The notes beneath the pieces are model-generated. The model worked only from the letters and a program-made list of their open reading frames with translations. It searched no databases and was not told the origin of the DNA. The translations under genes were made by a program, and so were the position numbers. 64,000 nucleotides of DNA, taken from NCBI GenBank assembly GCA_021014325.1, contig CM037463.1, positions 9,865,001 to 9,929,000 on the forward strand, read 5' to 3'. Positions 21,701-32,199 of this stretch are shown piece by piece. Source of the DNA: Plazaster borealis (lineage: Eukaryota > Echinodermata > Asteroidea > Forcipulatida > Labidiasteridae). Positions within the stretch are counted from its first letter, which is position 1. Every line of letters starts with the position of its first letter.

Positions 21701-24228
21701 TTCTTGTTAGTGTCTTCAGAAATTCTTAAATCGCACAGATACCAGAGGTGATGAGCTAATCTTGGTTGATGTAATCTGACAGTTTTAACTTCAGGCGTGG
21801 CAGGGAATTTGGTAATGTATCAGTTTTTGTTACAATGCAAAGTTTGACTGGAAGTGATCTACCAAAAGAGAACAAAATAGGAGATGCTGTCTGCAGCAAG
21901 CTGCTTGGATATATTATTGATATATACAAACAGTTAGAAACAATCATCCACAAATTAAATCTCCTACACATTGGACTTAAAATCTTCAAAGGAGCAACTT
22001 AGCTGATTTCACTTCTTAAAAATGTATGTGGTTAAACAAAATTTGGATTAAATTTGATCAGTCCTGAAATGCTTGCTTTCAAACTTCTCAAAATGTGAAT
22101 ATTATTCTACAAAGTATCTTTGATCTCAAGTTGTTTTGAGTTACAATTTCAGTTTAACAATTTCAGTTTAAGTTACAAGATTAGATAAAGTGTGACTTGA
22201 AGTGAACTACGAAAGAGAGCTTTCACAAACTATTTCACCCCAAGCTGCTTGGATATATTTTTAGTACAACAAATTGGAAGCAGTCGTCCAAAAAATGGAA
22301 TCTCCCACACATTGGACTTGAAATCTTCAAAGGAGCAAATTATCTGATTTTACTTCTTAGGCAAGTTTGTTGATGGAATTTTTGATTGAATTTGATCAGT
22401 TCTAAAATGCTTTCTTTCAACTGGAAGTTATTCTAAAAGGTATCTTTGATCTCAAGATGTTTGGATATAAACTGATACAAACAATTGGAAACAATAGTCC
22501 AACATTAATCTCACTGGCATTGGACTTGTTCTTACAACAGCATTGGATCAGAGTTCCATTTAGTTGGTAAATATTGCTTACAACTATCAACTTTTCTTGT
22601 TAGTGTCTTCAGAGTTTCTTCATTATCACAGATACCAGAGGTGATGAGCTACTCGTCGTTGATGCAGTCCGGTGGTTTTAACTTCAGACATGGCTAGGAA
22701 TTTGGTAATGTGTCAGTTTAAGTTACAAGGTAAAGTTTGATTGGGCTTTTTACAAAATATCTCTCACCCCAAGCTGCTTGGATATATTAACAGTACAAAC
22801 AATTGGAAACAATGATCCACAAATTAAATCTCCCACACATTGGACTTAAAATCTTCAAAGGAGCAACTTAGCTGATATCACTTCTTAAAGATGTTTGTGG
22901 TTAGAAAAGTTTGGATTGAATTTGATAAGTTCTTAAATGCTTGTGTTCAAACTTTGCGAGTTATGAATTCGTGAATTCTAGAAACTCTCTCTCTCATCAT
23001 AAGTCGTTTGGATATAAATTGATAAAAACATTTGGAAACATTAGTCCAAATTATTAATCTCACAGGCATTGGCCTGAAAAACTTAGCAGTAGCAACTGAT
23101 CTTAGTTCAACTTAATTGGTAATCAAGGTTAATGACTATCAACTTTTCTTGTTAGTTAAAGTTACAAAGGTAAAGTTTGACTTGATGAAGTGAATTACCC
23201 AAAGAGAGGGTTTGCGGGGTTTTTTGCGTTTTCATTGCATTTCCAATTCATATCCATAATTCATGGAATGATAATATAAGAATATAAGATACAAATTTTA
23301 AGATACTTTAAAGGGTCTGTATACGTTTGGTAATGACTCTAAATTAATGGCACTAAGAACTTACTTGGTAAGAAGTACAGCAGCTTTGGATAGTATAATG
23401 CATTTTGAGAAATTTTTCGCTGCAGTTATGGAAAAATATATCACTTTTTATCCCCCAAAATTTGAACCTGAGAAGCATTACTGACAGTAAAGTTTCTCAG
23501 ATTGTGTATTCCAACTGCAGATTATTCTTCCTGAGTAGACATAACCGCTCCAGATTTTCGGCAATATCTCAAACACGCTATCCCATCTTTTGAAATGAAA
23601 TTTTCACAGGTTCGTGATTGAAAACAAACAGTGGGTTCCAATTGCCAACGTATACAATCCCTTTAAAACCAATAATTGAAAACTATTTTGCCAGGCACTG
23701 TAGCATGAGTCCAATTTTTTGAACCTGTTTTTTTTCCACAAATCTCTCCACATTCAAAATCAATAACACTAGAGACTCGGGGGGGGGGCAATTTCATTGG
23801 CCTGCTTGGGATTTCAGCCAATCGCGTACACTTATCAGACGAACTTGTCCTGTTGATTGCCACTCTGCATCGCTCCAACAAATTGGGGAACATACGGCAT
23901 GATGATCAAATATATTCAGTTATCATTAGAATCAGTAATCACTTGGTAAAGTTTGACTTGATGAAGTGAATTACCCAAAGAGAGATTTTACAAACTATCT
24001 CTCACCCCATGTTTGTTAGAAAAGTTTTGATTGAATTTGATCAGTTCTGAAATGTTGCTTTCAAAATTCTCAAAATCTGAAAATTATTCTACAAAATTGT
24101 AAAACCATTTATACTTCGTTTCTTTGCCTTGCAGTTTTCTGGTGCATGGTGGTGACCTAAGTGAACCTGACTGTGATGTGCATATTATACATTGTTTGTG
24201 GTCAAACGTCCACTACCAGGTCACACTG
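18749..24228 (+). CDS. Unidentified gene, three internal exons (partial)
   Basis: I do not recognise the protein. Three plus-strand exons fit together without a stop: 18749-18874 (42 codons, phase 0 at both ends, after CCAACAG and before GTTAAG), 19380-19468 (89 nt, after CTTCAG and before GTAAGT) and 24135-24228 (94 nt, after TTGCAG and before GTAAGT). Together they encode 103 residues containing RGTRWRGLNYKKYTL, INFRHGKEFG and LWSNVHYQVTL. Phase agreement across two introns and consensus splice sites support real coding use. The composition is soluble-protein-like, with no membrane segment. First and last exons were not found. A 65-codon frame at 25606-25803 might be a downstream exon, but nothing ties it to the gene. 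Copies of the second exon fill the second intron. Confidence 0.5.
18941..19088 (+). repeat. Five tandem ~33-36-bp units resembling 3' splice sites
   Basis: Units follow the pattern T-rich tract, CCTTCCACAG, then (C)CAATAACCAT. Each unit therefore mimics a pyrimidine tract plus CAG acceptor. It lies in the first intron of the gene fragment, 66 bp after the donor at 18875. Confidence 0.8.
19380..23170 (+). repeat. Tandem series of ~580-bp units derived from one exon and its intron
   Basis: Exon-like cores containing AGAGGTGATGA and CATGGC(A/T)(A/G)GGAATTTGGTAATG, or close variants, start near 19380, 19952, 20533, 21149, 21740 and 22632. Each is followed by related intron sequence (CAAGCTGCTTGGATATAT, CCCACACATTGGACTT, TTTGATCAGTTCTGAAATGC). 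The first core has the donor GTAAGT. Later ones read GTTTAAGT or GTTTATGT there, and those at 21149, 21740 and 22632 carry stop codons. The unit spread after the exon existed and the copies are decaying. Confidence 0.8.
20636..21817. repeat. 591-bp tandem duplication without visible differences
   Basis: 20636-21226 and 21227-21817 read the same as far as I compared them line by line. The shared unit begins TTTGCATTTCGTG and ends GGGAATTTGGTAATG. This is the youngest event in the 580-bp series. A diverged relative of its first half lies at about 24322-24560. Confidence 0.9.
23213..23947. repeat. 735-bp dispersed repeat, copy 1, flanked by a 40-bp direct repeat
   Basis: Nearly identical to 26648-27384: one base change near 23293 and a G run of 10 against 12. 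It contains a complete MITE at about 23306-23667 with CTTTAAAGGG...CGTATAC type inverted ends. The 40 bases at 23169-23208 recur exactly at 23945-23984, directly bracketing the block. No inverted ends mark the 735-bp unit itself. Confidence 0.85.
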
Positions 24229-24321
24229 GTAAGTTCAGGGTAGTTGATGGTACCTGCGACCTTTGACCTTGAATTGAAAAAAAATATTTAAAATGCCTGA
24301 AGTCAATTAGTTCAGTACATT

Positions 24322-24560
24322 GCATGTTTTCAAACTTTGTCAAGAAGATTGTCTGTCTGTTGATCACCATGCAAAAGGTTTTAACAAGATCACATTCACT
24401 TAAAAATAAATAAAAGAGACCCCCCCCCCAAGGACAGGTGTCTTTCTGAAACAATATAATTTTTAAATTAATTTCATAATAGTTTGGGAACACTGAAAGT
24501 GGAGTCATAAGTTTGTGGAAAGAGTTGCTAAAAAGGTTACACTGAAACATTAGCTTCTTC
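24322..24560. repeat. Diverged copy of the 591-bp unit's left half
   Basis: Shares CACCATGCAAAAGGTT, AAGATCACATCCACTTAAAA (one base different here), a C-rich tract, GTGTCTTTCTG and GTCATAAGTTTGTGGAA with 20650-20830. It lies directly after the third exon of the unidentified gene. Confidence 0.7.
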
Positions 24561-24794
24561 ATATAATTATTGTATGTTCCAGAGAGACCCAACTTTTACT
24601 GGGGTTGGGGATCTTTCTTTCTGTTTTATTTCAAGTGGATGATCTTGGAAAGCATTTTGCATAGCAATCTATAATAGACAGATTTATACAGAAGCGTTAA
24701 AGGGACCTTGCAAAACAAATATAATTAGGTCATAATTGTGACTTATATCAATTAATTATGAGCAGCATAAGTCATAATTAAGACTTGTGCCACT

Positions 24795-25169
24795 TAAAGG
24801 TATCGTACTCGTTTGGTAATGACTCAAAACAAAATTAGCATAAAAACTTACTTGGTAACAAGCAACGGAGAGCTGTTGATAGTATAAAACATTGTAGGAA
24901 ACGACTCCCTCTGAAGTTTAACGTAGTTTTTGAGAAAGAGGTAATTTCTCACTAAAATAATAAAAACTTCTTGCAAGAAGTTTTTATTCCTATCTGAAAG
25001 CATACAAATTTGTACAACAAGGGTGTTTTTTTCTTTCATCATTTTCTTGCAACTTCGATGACCAATTGAGCCCAAATTTTCACAGGCTTGTTATTTTATG
25101 CATATGTTGGGATAGGAGGAGTGAGAACACTGGTCTTTGACAACTTCCAAACGTGTTCAGTGCCTTTAA
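24795..25169. mobile_element. MITE with TTAAAGG...CGTTTGG inverted ends
   Basis: 375 bp. The left end TTAAAGGTATCGTACTCGTT and the right end are inverted relatives (the outer TTAAAGG and the inner CGTTTGG are shared). The sequence inside is related in layout to the MITE within the 735-bp repeat (TTGGTAATGACTC, ACTTACTTGGTAA). At 24959-24988 it holds a 30-bp perfect palindrome with arm AATAAAAACTTCTTG. It interrupts an older TCATAATTATGA-rich stretch (about 24713-24794 and 25170-25240). Confidence 0.75.
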
Positions 25170-25942
25170 ATCATAATTATGAGTTATATGTCATAATTAT
25201 AACTTGTAATAAGTCCTGAATTGCAAGTCATAACTACAACTTTAATTTTCTGTCAGTTTTAATATCCCTTGACGCTTCAGTAGATTTATATGTACAGAAG
25301 GTTTATAACCTGCTTGACAAAGTTTGAAGTTTTGACGATAAGGTTTATCTGTACCTGCCTTTCCTGATGATTATAGTAAAGACAGGTACATGATTGTTTG
25401 TTCCAGGCTAGATACGCCTAGGCCCTACTTCTATATACCCCCCCCCCAAAAAAAAAGAAAAAGAAAAAAAAAAGAAAAAAGGAACAAGACATACAGTTGT
25501 TCATTTCAGATTAAACGTAGTATTACTTCAATAAAACTTCAACAAAAAATGGATCAATCCAGACAAAGAATAACATATTTAATATTTAACTAGAACATTA
25601 TCCTTTTGGCCAAATTTGGTACATGTAGCTTCGAACAACAGAAACTCATTGATAAGGGTGGGATGGAGGAGGTATGTTTCAGATTCTTGTTGGAGCTGAC
25701 CTCGTTGAAAACATTCAGTGGAAATGATCAAACAATAAACAGTTCCATTGTTTCCATCCGCAGATTGGAAGAGAGCCTTGAAGATGACATCAGCCTGAGA
25801 TGACATCAGAGATACAGGGATGACTCTGGCTGGATTGAGGATCATGCGGACAAGAGCTGAAGACTGACTGGAGCAAGTCTAATCAAGATGGCGATCAACA
25901 TCATCCGGATCATGAGTGCTCACTATCCTGAAGTGACAACCA
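25170..25942. other. Intronic or intergenic stretch, one weak open frame
   Basis: Includes a C run followed by a purine tract (25440-25485). A 65-codon plus-strand frame at 25606-25803 starts MAKFGTCSF and contains EESLEDD; it matches nothing I know. Possible splice acceptors (CATCCGCAG at about 25763) are present but not decisive. Confidence 0.3.
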
Positions 25943-26136
25943 GGGCCCAACTTCATAGAGCTGCTTAAGCAGAAAATATTGCTTAACAATTTTCTGCTAA
26001 CCAGAAATGATCAGGATACCAATCACAAATTGTACACATGACAAGGTAGTTTGGCTGGTAACCTTATTCTGGTATTAAAGCAACATTTTATTGCGCTTAG
26101 CTACTTTTTGTGCTAGCAGCTATATGAAATTGGGCA
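25943..26136. mobile_element. MITE, GGGCCCAATTTCAT family, copy 2 (inverted)
   Basis: About 194 bp, starting GGGCCCAACTTCATAGAGCT; the inverted end carries ATATGAAATTGGGC. The inside reads GGCTGGTAACCTTATTCTG, the reverse complement of copy 1 at 6199-6393. Confidence 0.75.
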
Positions 26137-26145
26137 CAGAGCCTC

Positions 26146-26286
26146 GGGCCGTATCCGAAATTGCGGCTCTGATTTTGGCTACGACTTGTTATGGGTGTTG
26201 CTATGGGCGTCCTATACTTCAACGCATGATGACACGGAAATCTAGCCGTAGCCGCTATAGCTGTAGCCGCCAATTCCGACTCGGCC
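26146..26286. mobile_element. Small palindromic MITE, about 140 bp
   Basis: Begins GGGCCGTATCCGAAATTGCG and ends GCCGCCAATTCCGACTCGGCC; the ends are imperfect inverted repeats. The centre has AGCCGTAGCCGCTATAGCTG. It lies nearly adjacent to the preceding MITE. Confidence 0.6.
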
Positions 26287-26647
26287 TTGTATACCTATAG
26301 ACATTTATCAAGTTGCGGCCATCTTGTTTCTCCCCGATCAATTCATATAACTAGCCAAACCGAGGTTGGGATGAAAATAGTCTGGCTCCTCCATACGCAA
26401 TGAGAGTTAGACCTTTGATAATTATATTGTGTACACAGGGAACTAGATGGTCAAACCATGATAAAAGTCTGTATGTTTTATGATTAGGTTATTACAATGT
26501 AACTTGTAGTTTTTTAATAATTATTTTAGTATGTTATATTTTTGGTGTTAATGCTTGTAAAGCGCATTAAGGGATCTCAGAGAAAAGGCCTTGCCAATAA
26601 TGATTCAGGAGTTAGGGTTCGACTTGCATCTAAGTAAAACATTTCCC
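26287..26647. other. Intergenic, nothing recognised
   Basis: No gene. The word TTGTAAAGCGCATTAAGGGA near 26554 resembles tails of widespread SINE/LINE-type 3' ends, too short to classify. Confidence 0.35.
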
Positions 26648-27384
26648 TGCGGGGTTTTTTGCGTTTTCATTGCATTTCCAATTCATATCCATAATTCATG
26701 GAATGATAATATAAGAATCTAAGATACAAATTTTAAGATACTTTAAAGGGTCTGTATACGTTTGGTAATGACTCTAAATTAATGGCACTAAGAACTTACT
26801 TGGTAAGAAGTACAGCAGCTTTGGATAGTATAATGCATTTTGAGAAATTTTTCGCTGCAGTTATGGAAAAATATATCACTTTTTATCCCCCAAAATTTGA
26901 ACCTGAGAAGCATTACTGACAGTAAAGTTTCTCAGATTGTGTATTCCAACTGCAGATTATTCTTCCTGAGTAGACATAACCGCTCCAGATTTTCGGCAAT
27001 ATCTCAAACACGCTATCCCATCTTTTGAAATGAAATTTTCACAGGTTCGTGATTGAAAACAAACAGTGGGTTCCAATTGCCAACGTATACAATCCCTTTA
27101 AAACCAATAATTGAAAACTATTTTGCCAGGCACTGTAGCATGAGTCCAATTTTTTGAACCTGTTTTTTTTCCACAAATCTCTCCACATTCAAAATCAATA
27201 ACACTAGAGACTCGGGGGGGGGGGGCAATTTCATTGGCCTGCTTGGGATTTCAGCCAATCGCGTACACTTATCAGACGAACTTGTCCTGTTGATTGCCAC
27301 TCTGCATCGCTCCAACAAATTGGGGAACATACGGCATGATGATCAAATATATTCAGTTATCATTAGAATCAGTAATCACTTGGT
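26648..27384. repeat. 735-bp dispersed repeat, copy 2
   Basis: Partner of 23213-23947, in the same orientation, with the internal MITE at about 26741-27102. No direct repeat flanks this copy, which makes it the more likely source of the other one. The 62-codon frame it contains occurs in both copies only because the DNA is duplicated. Confidence 0.85.
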
Positions 27385-28133
27385 GCGCACAATTTCACAA
27401 ACAATACTTGGCACCCAAACAACTTCTTATTTGCACGTTAATTTTTTCACATGTAACATTTAACCAAAACTAATCACATAAACTAAATCACATAATAGAA
27501 TAAAATGATTACTGCAATTTAATGATAACTGATTCAATCGAAATACAAAGAGTTTGTTAAATTTACAGATGGCTGTGCGATTCTTACACTGGTATCTGAC
27601 TCGGGGACGGGGTACACGTATCAAATCACTCACAATATCGATATGAATTTGTACATAATATGAAGATAACTTGGGGGTTCTTGACTGATACAAGCTCGTT
27701 ATTGGCTGAAATGTTGCTTAAGAAAGTAGTCGGATGACATGGAGGGATGGGTCGAGAGAATTAGTGCCCATATGAAACCCTTGTAGGCGTGTCGGCCCAG
27801 GCTTTATCCCAATGCCAAAATATATTTTAAGTTGTTTGTTGAGCATTTCCAAATAATTTGTTACATATAAGTGACTCCAGCTATTTATTGTCTAAGAAGA
27901 TTTGAGTCTTATTTTTCCGTGTGTAGTTTATTATGTTTTAAATAAACAGATTGCTCAAGTTATCAGAGGGTTTGATCTGGGTATTTGACATAGGATATTG
28001 CACCAAATCAAGAGACTGCAAAACATTTTTCCCGCCTCAAAATAAAAATACACTGGGACATGACCCCCCCCTGAGATATGTGGAATGGTAATGGTTCCAG
28101 GGTTGCTGCATAGAATATTGTGCTTTCAGATGC
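27385..28133. other. Intergenic, nothing recognised
   Basis: AT-rich, without a supported gene, RNA or repeat. Confidence 0.4.
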
Positions 28134-28335
28134 CTGAGAAAGGCTTCATGCCTGAAGCCTTTCTCAGATTCAAATTGTTTGGTGAAAAATTACCTCTTTG
28201 TCTAAAACTACATTACTTCAAAAGGTGTTGTTTCTAACAATGTTTTATAATATCGACAGCGCTCCAGTGCTCTTTACCAAGTAAGTTTTTTCTGGTCATT
28301 AATTTGTGGAGTAATTACCAAACGTATACCCCCCC
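28134..28335. mobile_element. Truncated MITE relative of 24795-25169
   Basis: Reverse-orientation fragment sharing TTACCAAGTAAG, CATTAATTT and ATTACCAAACGTATAC. It begins with a hairpin of two perfect 15-bp arms (CTGAGAAAGGCTTCA and its complement) around a 4-base loop at 28134-28167. That is comparable in place to the central palindrome of the relative. Confidence 0.6.
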
Positions 28336-28496
28336 TGTAACACAGACATAATCGATATGTAGTCAATATTAGTAATAGTAAATATTAAGTATCTTTTCAA
28401 GATGAGTGAGGCGTCAATTTTTGACATTTATTGGAATGTGTTCTCTTCCCTAAATTTTCTTGATATCGACAATTATACAATACTCATTGTTGCTCA

Positions 28497-28749
28497 GGGC
28501 CCAATTTCATGGCTCTGCTTACCGCCGAATTCTGCGCTTGCGATCACCATTCTCCGCTTACCGAGCAAGCGCCGAATTTCTGCGCTAGCTGTGTAAGCGT
28601 ATAGAATGCCTAGTGACGTGGACTGCGCACGCGCACAAGCAAAAATTCCCTGCTAACCCGTGAAATACGCTTGACGTAAGCGCAGAATTCCCTGCTTCCG
28701 TAAGCGCCGATTCTTTGCTTACAGTAAGCAGAGCCATGAAATTGGGCCC
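28497..28749. mobile_element. MITE of 253 bp with 26-bp perfect inverted ends
   Basis: The first 26 bases (starting GGGCCCAATTTCATGGCTCT) and the last 26 are exact reverse complements. The interior is GC-richer and built of AAGCGCCGAATT / AAGCGCAGAATT-type words. It shares the outermost 14 bases with the family at 6199 and 25943 but has a different interior. Clean arms suggest a fairly recent insertion; the target duplication is unclear. Confidence 0.85.
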
Positions 28750-28779
28750 AGATCATCCCAGCGAAGATGTTGAACTGTT

Positions 28780-29483
28780 TTGATATTTATTTTGATAGAA
28801 ATAGTTGAAAAATAGGCCAAAAATTGAAAAAATCATAAGGGGTAAGTTCAGCATTTTTACAAATTTTGGGCAGTTTTTGAAGTTGCGATTTACGGCTCTA
28901 AAATGATGCAGTAGGCTCTTCTGATGCATTTTTATTTAACTTGACCTAGAATATCAGCTTTATTCTGAGAAATAATGATGGTTGAAAAATAAGCCAAAAA
29001 TTTAATAAAATCATAAGTTTAGCATTTTTATAATTTTTGAGCCAATTTTGAAATTGTGATTTTTGGCTCATAAATGATGCAGTAGGCTCTTCTAATGCCT
29101 TTACTTGACCCAGGGTTGCAGCTGAATAAGCTGAAATATTGGCTTTCGTAAATTCTGTACAAAATTGAAAAAATCATAAAGTGTAAGTCTAGCATTCTTA
29201 TCAAATTTAGGTCAGATTTTAAAACGTGATTTTATGCTATAAAATGATGCAGTGGCCAATACTGATGCTTTTTCATTAAAGCTGGCCCAAGACTTTAGCT
29301 CAACTGGCGGAAATATTGACACTCGATAATTGCAAGGAGAGAAGCACGGCAATTTTATCAATTTTCGACTGTTTTTTGATATATTTCACATGGGGTAAGC
29401 CTTGCAATTTTGTCAATTTCGACTGTTTAATTTGTTTTGTATTTTTGTGTGTGATTGTATCAAAAAACGGTCAAAATACTTGG
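28780..29483 (-). repeat. Left border: ~160-180-bp repeats in opposite polarity to the satellite
   Basis: Three diverged units start near 28830, 29010 and 29165. Each has AAATCATAA-(GGGGT)AAGT, AGCATT, a (G/C)TGATTTT or GCGATTT block, AAATGATGCAGT and TGATGC. The beginning of each unit matches the reverse complement of the 54-bp satellite (AAATCACAAGGGGTAAGCC). At about 29393-29430 a nearly full antisense monomer leads into block S0. Confidence 0.7.
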
Positions 29484-29638
29484 TATATAGATTGTTAAAA
29501 TTAATTGAAATTAAAGTAAGTTTGTGCAGAGAGTTAGTCGGAGTGACGACCAGGCGTTCAGGGGACTCAAAGTACCAGCATGGTGATCACCATAGTTCCT
29601 CTGTGGGATTGGCTAGTCACGGTCCCTCCTTTTCCTTT
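29484..29638 (-). repeat. Block S0, truncated and diverged first copy
   Basis: Shares TTAGTCGGAGTGACGACCAG and GGGATTGGCTAGTC with the later S blocks but lacks the CTGGTCGA stretch. It ends at about 29638, before the two tRNA-like sequences. The left side is of B type (ACTTGGTATATAGATTG). Confidence 0.75.
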
Positions 29639-31755
29639 TTCAAAAATGGGCTGAAATTTGATAAAATCAAAGGGGTTAAGTCTTGCATTTTCAAATTTCA
29701 GCCCAATTTTGAGAAAAAAGCAAGGCTTACCCCCTGTGATTTTATCCGATTTTATCCCATTTTCGACAGCAATGCAAGGCTTACTACCCCTTGTAATTTT
29801 ATCCGATTTCAGCAAATTTATGACAAAAATGCAAGGTTCGGGGCCTACCGGTACCCTTTGTAATTTTATCTGATTATAAGCCAATTTCGACAAAGTTACC
29901 CATTGTGATTTTATCCGTTCTCATTTTTTCACAAAAAACAAGGCTTAGCCCTTGTGATTGTATCCCTTTTTAGCAAATCTTTTAGAAAAATGGAAGGCTT
30001 ACCCCTTTTGATTTTATCCCATTTGAGCCCATTTGGGGAAAAATCCAGGCAAATTACCTCTTGTGATTTTAACAGATTTTACCCCAATTTCGGAAAAATG
30101 CAAGGCTAACCCCTTGTGATTTTATAAATTTCAGCCCATTTTTTGACAAAAAATAAGGCTTACCACTTATCCGATTTTAGCAAAATTTTGACAAAAATGA
30201 AAGGCTACCCCTTGTGATTTTATCAGATTTTAGCCCAGTTTCGACAAAAATGCAAGGCTTACCCCATGTGATTTTATCTAGTTATGCCCATTTTTGACAA
30301 AAATTCAAGGCTTATTACCCATTGTTATTTTATCCGATTTGAGGCAAATTTTGAAAAAATGCAAGGCTTACCCCTTGTGTTTTTATCCAATTTCAGCCCA
30401 AATTGCACAAAAATGCAAGGCTAACCCCTTGTGTTTTTATCAAATTTTAGCCCAAATTGCACAAAAATGCAAGGCTAACCCCTTGTGTTTTTATCCCATT
30501 TTAGCCCAATTTGCACAAAAATGCAAGGCTTTTATACCCCTAGTGATTTTATCAATTAATTTCAAATCATTTTTGACAAAAACGCTAGGCTTTGCTCCTT
30601 GTGATTTTATCCGATTTTAGCCCAATTTCGACAATAAATGCAAAGCTTACCCCTTGTGATTTTATCAAATTTCAGCCCAATTTCGACAATAAATGCAAAG
30701 CTTACCCCTTGTGATTTTATCCGATATTAGCCCATTTTTGACAAAAATGCAAGGCTTACTCCCTTGTGATTTTATCCGATATCAGCCATTCTTAACCAAA
30801 AACAAGGCCTACCCCTTGTGATTTTATCGGATTTTAGTCCCTTTTTGACAAAATGTAAGGCTTACCCCTTGTGTTTGTTTCCCATTTTAGCCAAATTTGC
30901 ACAAAAATGGGCGGCTGACCCCTTGTGATTTTATCAAATTTCAGCTCTTTTTTGACAAAAACGCTAGGGCTACCCCCTTATAATTTTATACGATTAAAGC
31001 CAATTTTTGACAAAAATGCAAGTCTTATACCCCTTGTGATTTTATCCCACTTAAGCCCATTTTTGACAAAAACGCTACCCCTTATGATTTTATACGATTA
31101 AAGCCAATTTTTGCAAGTCTTATACCCCTTGTGATTTTATCCCATTTTAGCCCATTTTTGACTAAAAATGTAAGGCTTACCCCTTGTTATTTTTTTCGAT
31201 TTTAGCAAAATTTCGACAAAAATGCAAGGCTTACCCCTTGTGATTTTATCAAGTTTCAGCCAATTTTGACTAAAAATGGAACACTCACCCCTTCTTGTTT
31301 TATCCGATTTTTAAGCCCGATTTCGAAAAAATTGCAAGGCCTACTCCTTGTGATTGTATCCAATATCAGCCCATTCTTCACAAAAAAACAAGGCTTACCC
31401 CTAAGACTTTACCGGTTTTACCCCAATTTCGACAAAAATGCAAGGCTTACCCCTTGTGATTTTATCAGATTTTAGCCCATTTTTGATTAAATATCTCAGG
31501 TTTACCCCTTGTTATTTTATCCAATTGTAGCCCTTCGACAAAACTGTGATTTTATCAGATTTTAACCTATGCAATTTCGACAAAAATGCAAGGCTTACCC
31601 CTTGTGATTTTATCAAAATTCAGCTTATTTTCGACAAAAAATGTAAGGCTTACCCCTTGTTATTTTTATCACATTTTACCCGATTTCCACAAAAATGAAA
31701 GCCTTGTGATTTTATCAATTTCAGCTCATTTTTGAAAATAACGCAAGGCTTTAAA
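29639..31755 (+). repeat. 54-bp satellite, array 0 (most diverged)
   Basis: Degenerate head-to-tail monomers with landmarks AAGGCTTACCCCTTGTGATT, TTTTATC, AGCCCA and TTTTGACAAAAATGC, spaced about 50-60 bp. One antisense monomer stands at the left junction. Divergence between neighbours is higher than in the arrays to the right, as expected at the edge of a satellite field. Confidence 0.85.
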
Positions 31756-32199
31756 ACTTAAGTTGCGACCTTTTGCTGTAAAATGATGCAGAATGGGCAC
31801 TACTGATGCCTTTTTATATAACTTTACCCAGGATTGCAGCTAAATTTGCAGAAATAATGCCTTTTGTAAATTATGTACGAAATCGAAAAAATCTTAAGGG
31901 GTAAGTCTAGCATTTTAACGAATTTAGGTCTGATTTAAAGTTGTGATTTTATGCTGTAAAATGATGCATTGGCTAATACTGGTACTTTTTCATTAAATCT
32001 GGCCCAAGACTTTAGCTCAACTGGAAGAAATATTGACACTTCATAATCGCAAGAAGCACGGCAATTTTATCCATTTGCTTTTTGATATAATTCACAAGGG
32101 GGTAAAGCCTTGCAATTTTGTCGATTTCGACTGTTTTTATTCTGTTATTTTTTATAAATCACAAATTTTGACTAAATTGAATGTCTTCCCTCCCCCAAT
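31756..32199 (-). repeat. Spacer of antisense long units before S1
   Basis: Contains AAATGATGCA twice, ATCTTAAGGGGTAAGTCTAG and one antisense monomer near 32090-32125. The right end is of the short A type (CTTCCCTCCCCCAATATAG). Confidence 0.7.

Noticed and set aside
19952..22715. Exon copies as a working set of mutually exclusive exons
   Set aside because: Later copies lack the GTAAGT donor and three contain stop codons. Only the first copy has intact signals on both sides.
23405..23593. Identical 62-codon frames at 23405 and 26840
   Set aside because: Explained by the 735-bp duplication. They lie within a MITE and have no protein-like features.
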